NCBI GenBank assembly: GCA_963783245.1
Contig: CAWAMS010000002.1
Coordinates: 496,001 to 560,000, forward strand
Source of the DNA: Bog-473 sp963783245
GTDB lineage: Bacteria; Actinomycetota; Acidimicrobiia; Acidimicrobiales; RAAP-2
Length of the DNA: 64,000 bases
Direction of reading: 5' to 3'
Shown here in pieces: positions 9,129-17,676 of this stretch. Under the pieces are notes generated by a model. That model had not been told where the DNA came from. It was given only the letters and a program-made list of their open reading frames with translations, and did not search any database. Position 1 is the first letter of the stretch. The number at the start of each line of letters is the position of its first letter. Made by a program: the position numbers and the translations under genes.

Positions 9129-9521
9129 ATGCTGGGCTACACGTACCCACTTTTGAACATCTTCTGGACGATGCTGGAGATCTTCGCGTTCGTTGTCTAC
9201 ATCTGGCTGTTGATCGCAATCTTCTCGGACATCTTCCGTAGCCAGGACCTCGGAGGTGGCGCCAAGGCCCTCTGGATCCTGTTCGTCTTCATCATTCCGC
9301 TGGTTGGAATTCTGGTGTACCTGATAGCCAGAGGCGGCCAGATGCACGAACGCGCCGCTCAACAAGCCCAGCGGCAACAAGAGGCCTTTGACAGCTATGT
9401 TAAGGAAGCTGCAGGGAGTCCCACCACGGCAGATCAGCTGGCCAAACTGGCCGATCTCAAAGAGAAAGGCGTTCTGAGCGATGCTGAATTCGAGGTGCAG
9501 AAGGCCAAGCTTCTCGCGTAG
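9129..9521 (+). CDS. two-TM PLDc_N/SHOCT domain protein
   Basis: 130-aa membrane protein. Two hydrophobic helices (roughly residues 8-32 and 48-66) with the conserved FSDIFRSQDLGGGAKALWIL turn between them match the PLDc_N-type membrane segment. The C-terminal 35 residues form a SHOCT motif (LAKLADLKEKGVLSDAEFEV), a short oligomerisation helix pair. GAGGAG lies 6 nt before the ATG; a GTG one codon earlier is possible but too close to it. A second SHOCT tail ends the small protein at 11851, suggesting these proteins may interact. Role unknown. Confidence 0.82.
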   Translation: MLGYTYPLLNIFWTMLEIFAFVVYIWLLIAIFSDIFRSQDLGGGAKALWILFVFIIPLVGILVYLIARGGQMHERAAQQAQRQQEAFDSYVKEAAGSPTTADQLAKLADLKEKGVLSDAEFEVQKAKLLA

Positions 9522-9567
9522 CGTCGTGACCGCGCCGTAGAACTACTCATCGACCGACGTATCTCAC

Positions 9568-10221
9568 GTGATCTTCGACCTGCTTTTGATCGCACTGGTC
9601 ATCGCGCTCGAACCGATACCGTTGACGGCTTTCATCCTGGTTCTCTCGGCGGAGGGGGGAGTTCGGAAGGGCGCCGCCTTCGTTTTCGGGTGGTTACTCT
9701 CGCTGGCGATTGTCGTCGCAGTTACCGTGCTGGCCACGGGGAACAACCCTCCGAAGCCGAATACTGCTCCGTCACTTGCGGCGCTGGCCGTGAAGATGCT
9801 GATCGGTGTTGCCCTCATCCTCATTGCGATGCGCCAGCGTCGCCGTTTGAACCAACCGAAGAAGCCGAAGAAACCACCCAAGTGGCAAACCGGGCTCGAT
9901 GACATGTCGCCCTGGTTCGCAATCGCCCTCGGGCCGCTCACGCAACCATGGGGCCTGGTCGCTGCCGGCGCGGCGACCATTGTCCAGGCGAAGCTGGCCT
10001 CCTGGGAGAGTTACATCGCCTTGTTCCTGTTCTGCATCGTTGCCACCTCCAGCTATCTGGTGATGGAGATTTATGCCGGTTTCCGGCCCGAACCGGCCAA
10101 GGCCTTCCTGGCTCGATTGCGTAGCTGGATCGACAGCCATACCGACCAGGCGATCATCATCGGCTCGCTCGTCCTCGGGTTCTGGCTGGTGGGAAAGAGC
10201 ATCTACTCGATCGTGACCTGA
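9568..10221 (+). CDS. GAP family (SfLAP-like) membrane transport protein
   Basis: 217-aa membrane protein with six likely helices, starting at GTG. The arrangement LLLIALVIALEPIPLTAFIL, then the second helix after RKGAAFVFGW, and a polar loop rich in Lys/Pro (RRLNQPKKPKKPPKW), is typical of the GAP/SfLAP family related to LysE transporters. In mycobacteria a member addresses sulfolipid to the surface; here substrate is unknown. It follows the SHOCT membrane protein by 46 bp on the same strand and meets a convergent esterase gene at a hairpin that overlaps both stop codons. Confidence 0.8.
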   Translation: MIFDLLLIALVIALEPIPLTAFILVLSAEGGVRKGAAFVFGWLLSLAIVVAVTVLATGNNPPKPNTAPSLAALAVKMLIGVALILIAMRQRRRLNQPKKPKKPPKWQTGLDDMSPWFAIALGPLTQPWGLVAAGAATIVQAKLASWESYIALFLFCIVATSSYLVMEIYAGFRPEPAKAFLARLRSWIDSHTDQAIIIGSLVLGFWLVGKSIYSIVT

Positions 10222-10242
10222 ATCCCGTTCCTACGGGATCAG
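10218..10242. terminator. bidirectional hairpin terminator
   Basis: Inverted repeat ATCCCGT-TCCT-ACGGGAT (7-bp perfect stem, 4-nt loop), extended by CTGA/CAG with one bulge. It overlaps the stop codon of the GAP-family gene and that of the convergent esterase gene, so one hairpin can end both transcripts. No T-run is present, which is common in actinobacteria. Confidence 0.55.
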
Positions 10243-11225
10243 GACTGGACGTGAGCTGCCAGGAAACGACGGAGTTCCTCGGTCAGGTCATCGTCTTCAG
10301 GAGCGCCGAAGAACCCACCGTGGGGCATGGCCTCGAACACGTGCAGCTGGGCATCAACTCCACCGGCTCGAAGCTTGCGGTGCATCCGGACGGTGTTGGA
10401 CAAGAACAGGTCTCGGGTTCCCGCTTGCAGAAACGTTGGTGGGAACGGCGAGGTGAGGTCACCGAACAATGGCGACAGATAGGGGTGGCGCAGGTCGTGG
10501 TGTCCGGCATACAGTGCGATGGAGTCGGCCAGGCTCCCGGTCAACACGCAGTCGATACCGAGGTTCGTTTGGAAGGAGTCGCCGGACTCGGTTAGGTCGA
10601 CTTCGGGTGTCAGGAGGACGAGCGCCGCCGGGAGGGGCAGTCCCTCGTCTCGCGCACGCAAGGTCAGTGCAGCGGCCAGATTGCCCCCCGCCGAGCCGCC
10701 ACCCACAACGATCCGTTCAGGAGCCCGTACCTCGAGCAGGCCTCGATACACGGCGAGGACGTCATCGAGCGGAGTCGGGTAGGGATGGTCGGGGGGCATC
10801 CGGTAATCCACGGACCATGTCTGCAGTTGTGCCTGGGCTGCCATTCTCCGCGCCATCACCTCGCACGCCTTCCCGCCGCCCATGATCAGGGAACCGCCGT
10901 GGATGTCCAGGTAGATCGGCTGAATGCCGTCGTCTTCCACCCCCTCTGGAGTGACCACGACCACCGGCACCCCTCCGACCGATCTGGTTGCAACGGATGA
11001 GTCGAGGTGATCGACCTGTGCACCCATGACAGCGACGAGCAACTCATCGGTTTCTTTGATGAGGGCCCGCCATCCAGCGATGTCGCTCGGGACGACCCGT
11101 GCGCCACCGCCGAACATGTCCATACCGAGGAACTGCTGGGCTTGCTGGCTGACCGAAGTCGGCACCGGGATGAACCTCGTCAGTTCCCGCCCGACCGCCT
11201 TGCGCCCTTCATCATCCGACGTCAT
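10239..11225 (-). CDS. alpha/beta hydrolase, HSL-type esterase
   Basis: 328-aa esterase of the hormone-sensitive-lipase type. The oxyanion signature appears as DIHGGSLIMGGG and the nucleophile as GGGSAGGNLA (Ser about residue 176). A late acidic residue is in AGTRDLF and the catalytic His in EAMPHGGFFG. The classical HGGG has a Ser in its fourth place, a mild departure. ATG start; soluble, no signal peptide. Substrate probably a short-chain ester. Divergent from the second DUF6325 module, with about 175 bp between them. Confidence 0.88.
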   Translation of the reverse strand: MTSDDEGRKAVGRELTRFIPVPTSVSQQAQQFLGMDMFGGGARVVPSDIAGWRALIKETDELLVAVMGAQVDHLDSSVATRSVGGVPVVVVTPEGVEDDGIQPIYLDIHGGSLIMGGGKACEVMARRMAAQAQLQTWSVDYRMPPDHPYPTPLDDVLAVYRGLLEVRAPERIVVGGGSAGGNLAAALTLRARDEGLPLPAALVLLTPEVDLTESGDSFQTNLGIDCVLTGSLADSIALYAGHHDLRHPYLSPLFGDLTSPFPPTFLQAGTRDLFLSNTVRMHRKLRAGGVDAQLHVFEAMPHGGFFGAPEDDDLTEELRRFLAAHVQS

Positions 11226-11401
11226 CGGTCGCTCCCCTCGCGAGGCGGTTCGCTCGCTCCGCTACGGTACTCCGAGGTCAGGCGATCGTGCTGCGACGTA
11301 CAGTGATGCCACGGTGGTTCGCCCCCGAATCACCCGATCAGGATGACGACTCCAGCTCGGGCCAGCCGTATCCTCGTGGAAGACGAAGGGAAAGGGACGC
11401 C

Positions 11402-11824
11402 ATGACCTCAGGACCAGTCGAATACATCATTGTCGCATTCCCCGGAAACAAGTTCACGGGTGAGATCGCGCCCGAGCTGATCGAACTGGTCGCATCGGGA
11501 ACGGTGAGGATCCTCGACCTGATCTTCATCGGGAAAGATGCCGACGGATCGGTCATCAGTTTCGAGATCGACGAGCTGGACGCGTTGGCGGGATTCGAGG
11601 ACCTGGACGCAGATGTCGGAGGGCTCATCAGCCCGGCCGATATCGAGTACGCCGCAGCAGCCCTCGAGCCCAACTCGTCGGCGGCTCTGTTGCTCTGGGA
11701 GGACCTGTGGGCGAAACCGTTTGCCGACGCCGTCCGCCGGGCCGACGGTATCCTGATCGAGGGCGCTCGCATACCCCATGAGGTCATCGAATCGGTGTTG
11801 GCGGACGCGCCGCCCGCGGTCTGA
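11402..11824 (+). CDS. DUF6325 family protein (copy 2)
   Basis: 140-aa acidic paralogue of the protein starting at 3069. Shared landmarks are EYIIVAFPGNKFTGEIAPEL, the strand DLIFIGKDADGS, and LLLWEDLWAKPFADAVRRAD. The two copies align over their full length without large gaps. GGGAAAGGGA precedes the ATG. As with copy 1 it is followed at once, here 26 nt later, by a small protein gene. Function of the family unknown; cytoplasmic by sequence. Confidence 0.8.
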   Translation: MTSGPVEYIIVAFPGNKFTGEIAPELIELVASGTVRILDLIFIGKDADGSVISFEIDELDALAGFEDLDADVGGLISPADIEYAAAALEPNSSAALLLWEDLWAKPFADAVRRADGILIEGARIPHEVIESVLADAPPAV

Positions 11825-11850
11825 GCGACAACAAGACAGGGAGAAATGAC

Positions 11851-12132
11851 ATGCTGAGAAGACGACCTATTGCACGCATGGCTGTACGCACGACAGCGGT
11901 CGTCGGGACCGCTGCCGTCGTCGGGGGTCATATGGCCAACAAGCAGGCGGCCGCGGCCCAAGCCCAGCAGGCGGAGGCGGCAGAGCCCGCTCCGGCGGCT
12001 CCACCACCGGCTGAGGCCCCCGCCAGCGCCCCTGATCCCATCGCGCAACTCACGCAGCTCGCTGCACTCAGGGATTCCGGTGCTCTGACGGAGGCGGAGT
12101 TCGAAGCGGAGAAGGCGAAAGTGCTCGGATAG
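11851..12132 (+). CDS. small SHOCT domain protein
   Basis: 93-aa protein: a basic start MLRRRPIARMAVRTTAVVGT, a short hydrophobic Ala/Val/Gly segment, an Ala/Pro/Glu-rich linker, and a C-terminal SHOCT motif (LTQLAALRDSGALTEAEFEA). GGGAGAA stands about 6 nt upstream of the ATG. The N-terminus resembles the small basic protein after DUF6325 copy 1, which lacks the linker and SHOCT tail. Probably membrane-attached with the SHOCT pair in the cytoplasm. Pairing with DUF6325 suggests a joint role. Confidence 0.75.
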   Translation: MLRRRPIARMAVRTTAVVGTAAVVGGHMANKQAAAAQAQQAEAAEPAPAAPPPAEAPASAPDPIAQLTQLAALRDSGALTEAEFEAEKAKVLG

Positions 12133-12224
12133 GAGGTCCCGCACCGGAACCTTCGTGCATCCGCCATAATGACCCCGTTGGGGCCATGGGGTTGAGGACA
12201 TGAGGCGAAGGTGACGAGACGACT

Positions 12225-13301
12225 ATGAACGAGAGAAAACGGCTACCGAGTTCGCGTCGAGCTCCGAAATGGCTTCTGGTCGGTCTCGGGTTTCTCCTCG
12301 TTCTCGTGGGGGGCGTGGTGGGCGGGTTCATCGTCTCTGCCACCCAATCATCGGATTCGAACGCCTGTTCGGCCACAAGTGTCGCGGACAAGACACTCCC
12401 GTCGGTCGTCACGATCATGGCGAGGAAAGGCGCGGCCGGCGGGACCGGGTCAGGCGAGATCATCCGCAGCGATGGCTACATACTGACGAACAACCACGTC
12501 ATCTCGCTGGCTGCGGATGGCGGTTCGATCGAGGTGCTCTTCAGCGATGGCACGACGGCGCCTGCCACGCTGACCGGTCGGGACCCACAGACCGATCTGG
12601 CCGTGATCAAAGTCAACGCGTCCGAAGCGCTGCCCGTGATTCCGTTCGGGTCGTCGAGTGAAGCGCAAGTCGGACAACCGGTCGTCGCCCTCGGGGCGCC
12701 ACTCGGTCTGTCCAGCACTGTGACAACCGGCATCATCAGCGCCCTCGATCGCAACATCGAGGTTCCGAGTGACAACGGTGGCAATGCACTCCTCGTCGCG
12801 GCCATCCAAACGGACGCCGCGATCAACCCGGGCAATAGTGGCGGTGCACTCACTGATTGCTCGGGCAATCTCATCGGCGTGCCTTCCGCTGGGGCTTCTG
12901 TACCCAATGGATCGGGTGGGTCCAGTTCGGGAGACGTCGGGCTCGGGTTTGCCATACCCGTCAGCACGGCCGAATCGGTCTCCGATGAGATCATCGCCAC
13001 GGGAAGCGTCACCCATTCCTACCTGGGCCTTCAGGCGGCGCAGATACCACCGGCAGCGGCGCAACAGGCAGGGACCAGCGAAGGACTCTACGTGGTGGCT
13101 GTCGTTCCCGGTGGTCCGGCATCGACGGCTGGCTTGCGGCGAGGCGACATCATCACCGAGATCAACGGCGAGACGGCGAACGATCCCAATCAACTGACCG
13201 CGATCACCCTGACCCAGAAGCCTGGGGAGACAGCGACGATCACCTACGAACGGAACGGCCAGAGTGAGACGGCCAAAGTCACACTTGGGAACGCACCCTG
13301 A
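12225..13301 (+). CDS. HtrA/DegP-type serine protease with PDZ domain
   Basis: 358-aa membrane-anchored protease of the HtrA (PepD-like) class. A basic start is followed by one helix (residues 16-38), so the catalytic part lies outside the membrane. The trypsin-like triad is His91 (TNNHV), Asp124 (QTDLAV) and Ser205 (GNSGGAL). A PDZ domain occupies about residues 265-355 (GLYVVAVVPGGPASTAGLRR). Expected to remove misfolded exported proteins under envelope stress. It is convergent with the aquaporin gene. Confidence 0.93.
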   Translation: MNERKRLPSSRRAPKWLLVGLGFLLVLVGGVVGGFIVSATQSSDSNACSATSVADKTLPSVVTIMARKGAAGGTGSGEIIRSDGYILTNNHVISLAADGGSIEVLFSDGTTAPATLTGRDPQTDLAVIKVNASEALPVIPFGSSSEAQVGQPVVALGAPLGLSSTVTTGIISALDRNIEVPSDNGGNALLVAAIQTDAAINPGNSGGALTDCSGNLIGVPSAGASVPNGSGGSSSGDVGLGFAIPVSTAESVSDEIIATGSVTHSYLGLQAAQIPPAAAQQAGTSEGLYVVAVVPGGPASTAGLRRGDIITEINGETANDPNQLTAITLTQKPGETATITYERNGQSETAKVTLGNAP

Positions 13302-13347
13302 GCCACTGTCGGCACTCGGGTCACAGCAAGGTAGGGCCGGCGGGACC

Positions 13348-14172
13348 CTAGGACTTCCCCTGCTGATAGACCTCGGTGAAGATGTCGCCCTGCGCCGCCC
13401 CCGACCCATCCTGGCCACCGCCGGGACCCCGTAAGACAAAGGCGATGATGACGGCCAGGACTGCCCCTGCAAGGGGGCCCGCGACGTAGACCCAGTAGCT
13501 GGTGAAGGTATGCGAGACAAGGTCTGGACCAAACGTGCGGGCCGGGTTCATCGATGCACCTGAAATCGGGCTACCCCACAACCCGGCTAAGGCGATGTAG
13601 CCCCCGACCCCGAAGGCTCCGATGATGCCGATGTTCTGTGCCCCGGACGCTGTGCCGAGGATCACGCTGACCAGGCCCATGGTCAAGATCAGCTCCATCC
13701 AAAAGGCGGCCCACGACGAGTAGCCGTGAGCAGGGTAGTTGGAGCCGTATTTCGCTGAGACATTGATGACGGCGTGCAGGAAGAGGGCGGCCAGGGTGGC
13801 GCCGATCAGCTGGACCACGATGTAGCCGGGGACCCGTCGCCAGGGGAAGTCACGACGCAACGCGAAGGCAATCGAGACAGCAGGATTCAGGTGGGCACCT
13901 GAGACTTTTCCCATGAACAAGATGATGGCCATGACCATCAGGGCGGGGGCCACGACGGCGGCCTGTCGGCTGATCGTATTGGGGAAGGCTTGACTCATCA
14001 TGCCCCCACCAGCGGCCACCAGGACCAAGAAGAACGTGCCCAACAGTTCTGAAAACAGTCGGCGCCACTCCTGGCGGGGATCGTTGAAATCGGCTATCCG
14101 ATCGACAAGCTGCTGCTCATAGCGAGCGAGCGGGCCGACCGGACTCAGCGTGGGTACGTTCTGCTGCGCAGT
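13348..14172 (-). CDS. aquaporin / MIP family channel
   Basis: 274-aa six-helix channel for water or small neutral solutes. Both half-helix NPA motifs are intact, in AHLNPAVS and ASMNPARTFGP, with the selectivity Arg after the second. The N-terminal 45 residues are a cytoplasmic extension ending EWRRLFSELLGTFFLVLVAA at the first helix; the C-terminus is Gly-rich and polar. Start set at MTAQQNV, where AAAGGA lies about 10 nt upstream; an ATG 36 nt earlier is less likely. Glycerol versus water selectivity cannot be settled by reading. Confidence 0.92.
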   Translation of the reverse strand, partial: TAQQNVPTLSPVGPLARYEQQLVDRIADFNDPRQEWRRLFSELLGTFFLVLVAAGGGMMSQAFPNTISRQAAVVAPALMVMAIILFMGKVSGAHLNPAVSIAFALRRDFPWRRVPGYIVVQLIGATLAALFLHAVINVSAKYGSNYPAHGYSSWAAFWMELILTMGLVSVILGTASGAQNIGIIGAFGVGGYIALAGLWGSPISGASMNPARTFGPDLVSHTFTSYWVYVAGPLAGAVLAVIIAFVLRGPGGGQDGSGAAQGDIFTEVYQQGKS

Positions 14173-14304
14173 CATGAGGGGCTGATCCTTTCGTCTCTTC
14201 TCCACCATCGACTCTGTCAGGTCGGATTCGGAGCGTCATCACCCGTGAAGGGTGACGTGGGGGCCGCGTGGCTGCGTGATCGGTATCTCAACAACATTGG
14301 TGTT

Positions 14305-15111
14305 TCAGGCGCCTTCTTCCGGAGTTTCCGACCGACGAGAGGGATCGTCGAGCATCGCGAATCTCGCAGTCAAGAGATCCTCGATCCGGGCCAGTCGCCG
14401 ATCCAGCGCCGCGAGCGTTGCCTCGTTCGTCTCGGGCTCCTGCTTCGGATCGGAGGCTCTGCGCCGACTCGCCTGGTCGACGAAACTGGACGCCACCTGA
14501 GCGGTGATAACGGCCAGGGTCAAGATGCCAATGGCCATGATGAAGACGGCGGTGATTCGCCCGGCCACGGTCACAGGGAAGTAGTCCCCATAGCCGACAG
14601 TGGTAACCGTTACCACCGACCACCAGACAGAATCACCGAACGTGTGGATATTGGATCCCGGTGCGTGGCGCTCGACGAAGAACACGATGGCCGCCCCGTT
14701 GAGGACGAGTATCGAAGCGGCCAGCAAGAAACGACCGAGGTTGCCGCGGCGGAACACCGACCTGATCAGCCGGAGACTGAACACGACACGCAGGGGCGGG
14801 AATGGAATGGCGGCCAGGGCGAACGGATGGGTGAGGGGGTAGCGCCAGTGACGCCTTGCGAGGACGCTTCTGATCGCCATGTCGATGCCGTAGATCACCG
14901 AGACGCCGATCCGCACGACCAACGCAATGGTCGACGCGTGATGGCTCGTTCCGAAATCACCAGGTGGAACCACGACGATCCACAGGGTCAACAGTGCCAA
15001 GAGGTCCAGCGGAGTCTGGGTCCTCGCCAGGTAGAGGCCCAGCCGACCGCTGGGATCTTCGGCGTTCGGGTCGCGGCCTTCGTCGAGGGCCAGGGGCGTG
15101 ATATCGCTCAT
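14305..15111 (-). CDS. voltage-gated-type potassium channel
   Basis: 268-aa ion channel subunit. Six hydrophobic segments are visible, with an S4-like basic helix (RLIRSVFRRGNLGRF, about 114-128) and the K+ selectivity filter TVGYGD at 171-176 before the last helix. The cytoplasmic tail (about 215-268) is charged and likely coiled-coil (LAALDRRLARIEDLL), suited to tetramer formation. Start at MSDITPL; an upstream extension is Arg-rich and not family-like. It lies on the same strand as the aquaporin, 132 bp upstream of it; together they suggest an osmotic-response pair. Confidence 0.9.
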   Translation of the reverse strand: MSDITPLALDEGRDPNAEDPSGRLGLYLARTQTPLDLLALLTLWIVVVPPGDFGTSHHASTIALVVRIGVSVIYGIDMAIRSVLARRHWRYPLTHPFALAAIPFPPLRVVFSLRLIRSVFRRGNLGRFLLAASILVLNGAAIVFFVERHAPGSNIHTFGDSVWWSVVTVTTVGYGDYFPVTVAGRITAVFIMAIGILTLAVITAQVASSFVDQASRRRASDPKQEPETNEATLAALDRRLARIEDLLTARFAMLDDPSRRSETPEEGA

Positions 15112-15573
15112 ACGCCAAGCGTGACACGCGCGGGCTCCGTGGCGTCGTGTCCGAGAACGCTCTGGTCCATCCCCCCACCCGGGCGACCGTCCGAGGCTCG
15201 CGGTTCCCTCTCTTCGCCCTCGCACCGGGGAACAGGAGGAGCTCAGATGGAAAGGCCCTGGAGCGCCGAGGCGGACCGTGCAGGGCCCGAGCCGCGGCAG
15301 CAGTCACCTCGGTCAGAAGAGCGATCCCGGCATTCGTCGTGCACCCAAAAAGATTCGGCATTGGTGTGCGGCGACACGACCCGGCGGTGTCGATCGGCCA
15401 CCACGCGCCGCCGTGTCGATTGTCGAAAGGTAGCTCGGGGCTTCGCGGTGCGCTCGGAGGCCCACACATAGGTGCGATGGAGAGTTCACCTACCCGTCGC
15501 TGATTGGTCGTCACTCGTTCATCCCCGGGGCTTACAGTCGGCTCGTCATTGAGCGGCGTCGAAGGAGTGAACC
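15112..15573. other. gap without a convincing gene
   Basis: About 460 bp between the divergent K+ channel and secreted-protein genes. An AGGAGG placed 7 nt before an ATG at 15247 opens a 74-codon frame (MERPWSAEADRAGPEPRQQ...), but its Arg/Ser-rich composition does not look like protein-coding sequence. The last 60 bp, with AAGGAG before the next gene, serve as its leader. I see no RNA gene or repeat. Confidence 0.4.
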
Positions 15574-16767
15574 ATGCGCGTCAATTCCGCACGCAAACTA
15601 ACGGTGTTGTGTGTAGCCGGCCTTGGATCCTTGGGGCTTCTGGGCGTCACCGGAGGATCGATCGCGACTGCCGCTCCAGGTTTGACTCCCTTCCATGTGT
15701 CCGTCGTGCTGGAGGGCGCGTCGCTCCATCACACATTCGTTCCCGCCGGAACGGCCACCCGCCAGACGGAGGCGTTGAGCGATCCTGATGACATTACGCG
15801 GCTTGGCAACGACCTCTTCGTAGGATTCCAAAATGGTGTCGGGCCACAAGGCCAGGCCAGCACCGACGGCAATCTCGACAGCACGGTCGTCGAACTGAGC
15901 TTGACGGGTCATGTCGTCGGCCAATGGGACGTCACGGGCAAAACGGACGGTGTGACAGCGGATCCCGCACTGGGAGGCGTCATCGCCACAGTCAACGAAG
16001 ATGCCAACTCCGCGCTGTACACCATCCGTCCGTTCTCCACCTCCGCCGCGAAGGTGGTCACGAGGTACGCCTACAGCGAACCGCTGCCTCACGGGGGCGG
16101 TACCGACGCGATTTCCATCTTCGACGGTCAGATACTCATCAGTGCCTCCGCTCCAGGAACGAACGGTCCTCCTGCGCCGCAGCCGACCTATCCTGCGGTC
16201 TATTCGGTGACCCTGGATCCAAGCACGCAGGTGGCACAGATCGCTCCACTCTTCGACGACGAGGACTCGGCCTCGGTCGCCAACGTGAAGAGCCCGCAGT
16301 TCGGGGAGACCACGCAGCTTGCGCTGACCGATCCCGACTCGAACGAAGTCGTACCATTCGACGCCCCGAGGTTTGGCGGTGACTTCATGCTCACCAGCCA
16401 AGGCGATCAAGAGCAGATCTACGTCGACCACGCTGGTAGCTCCCATCAGCAGCTCGCGGTATTGTCGCTGTCCCAGTCGGTGGACGACACGGCATGGCCG
16501 ACCGATGGCCCTGGAGCGCTCTACTCCACCGACTCGACCAATGACGCGGTGGATGTCATAACGGGACGATTCAGCCAATATCTGCCGCTCGCTGTCGCCA
16601 CACCCTGCGGTGCCAATACTGCTCCGGCAACGTGCCCGGGGCCCGGTTTCCCGGCGAACTACCTGGCCACGCTGAACCAGTGGACTGGACAGGTCACGGC
16701 CCTGACAATCGAAGGCGTTCCCTACGTGCCGCAAGGTGGACTGGCATTCGTTCCGTTCGCCTCCTGA
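15574..16767 (+). CDS. secreted beta-propeller-like protein
   Basis: 397-aa exported protein. A Sec signal peptide is clear: basic MRVNSARK, a hydrophobic core, and a probable cut after TAA in SIATAAPG (about residue 34). The mature part has repeated short strands and turn motifs (DLFVGFQNGVGPQGQAS, GVTADPALGGVIATVNED, DAISIFDGQILISAS) in the manner of NHL- or lactonase-type beta-propellers. No catalytic motif is recognised. AAGGAG lies 7 nt before the ATG. Likely an extracellular sugar-acid lactonase-like or binding protein; function not assigned. Confidence 0.75.
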   Translation: MRVNSARKLTVLCVAGLGSLGLLGVTGGSIATAAPGLTPFHVSVVLEGASLHHTFVPAGTATRQTEALSDPDDITRLGNDLFVGFQNGVGPQGQASTDGNLDSTVVELSLTGHVVGQWDVTGKTDGVTADPALGGVIATVNEDANSALYTIRPFSTSAAKVVTRYAYSEPLPHGGGTDAISIFDGQILISASAPGTNGPPAPQPTYPAVYSVTLDPSTQVAQIAPLFDDEDSASVANVKSPQFGETTQLALTDPDSNEVVPFDAPRFGGDFMLTSQGDQEQIYVDHAGSSHQQLAVLSLSQSVDDTAWPTDGPGALYSTDSTNDAVDVITGRFSQYLPLAVATPCGANTAPATCPGPGFPANYLATLNQWTGQVTALTIEGVPYVPQGGLAFVPFAS

Positions 16768-17049
16768 ACGACCCCATCGTCGAGACACCATGACGACGCG
16801 TGGCAACATGCCGGGGCGCATCCACCTGGTCATCGCGAGGAGGGGCCGAGATCATTGACGCTGCGGGCGCCTGTCGGTAGCGTCCTTTCATGAGTTCTGA
16901 TCTTCCCTCGTCCCCGACCATTTGGAGGACCAGTTCACCCACGTGCAGAACCTGGCGTCGGACAGGCACTTCCGTTGTGAGGACTCCGAATCGCACCATG
17001 GCTCGGCCGCATGAGCGAGCACACCACCCACACCTCGAAAGGTCTTGAT

Positions 17050-17514
17050 ATGGCCGATTCCCAACCGACTGCTGCTGAGCTCCGCGCCCTCATCGGCGGT
17101 GTGTACGCCATTGCCGCCTGGTATGAAGGCGACGGAGAAGAACTTGGGCCGCCTGTTGCACACGGTCGTTACGTCCTCGTTGACGGCCAGGTGGTGTCAT
17201 CCCTGTTCAAGACGAATGCTGATGGGAGCAAGTCGGTCCAGGCATTGTACGGGCGTTATGAAATCGAAGACGGGGCTTTCAGTTACGGCTACGACTTCGG
17301 AACGATCATCACCGAATCGCCGGACGGAGCAATCGACATGACGGAGATGGGGACCGGCGAGCTCATGCGATTTGTTGCCACACGCGAGGGCGACGCCGTC
17401 CGCTTGTCGTGTCGTGAAAGAGCATTCGCTTTTCTTGTCACCCCCGGCGTGAGCGTGATGCAATTCTTCGACAACGACCGGCTCCTGCGGATCTGGCAGC
17501 GCACGACAGCCTGA
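17050..17514 (+). CDS. lipocalin-like domain protein
   Basis: 154-aa soluble protein with the layout of lipocalin-like small-molecule binders: an N-terminal helix (AAELRALIGGVYAIAAWYEG) and then eight or so strands (GRYVLVDGQVVSSLF, GRYEIEDGAFSYGYDFG, RFVATREGDAVRLSC). GAAAGG lies 6-7 nt before the chosen ATG; a frame-matching ATG at 17011 is possible but has no ribosome site. Stands alone between a secreted protein and a convergent serine hydrolase. Ligand unknown. Confidence 0.65.
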   Translation: MADSQPTAAELRALIGGVYAIAAWYEGDGEELGPPVAHGRYVLVDGQVVSSLFKTNADGSKSVQALYGRYEIEDGAFSYGYDFGTIITESPDGAIDMTEMGTGELMRFVATREGDAVRLSCRERAFAFLVTPGVSVMQFFDNDRLLRIWQRTTA

Positions 17515-17676
17515 GGGCACCTCGACGAATGTCGGCCTCGACTTCGCCGAGGATCAATCGAACGAACGGCCGATGGATGGCCCGGTCGGCGAGGATTTGT
17601 GCAACTGGGCCACACGGGGGCTACAGGTGGAATGAGGACACCGGACCCTTTCGGCCTCGCCGGCAGTGGCGAGCCC

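Noticed and set aside
12450..13532. 360-codon minus-strand frame over the HtrA protease
   Set aside because: Antisense to a protease with a full catalytic triad; no ribosome site and random-looking sequence.
14245..15471. 408-codon plus-strand frame over the potassium channel gene
   Set aside because: Antisense to a channel with an intact TVGYGD filter; composition is Arg/Asp/Gly-rich without structure.
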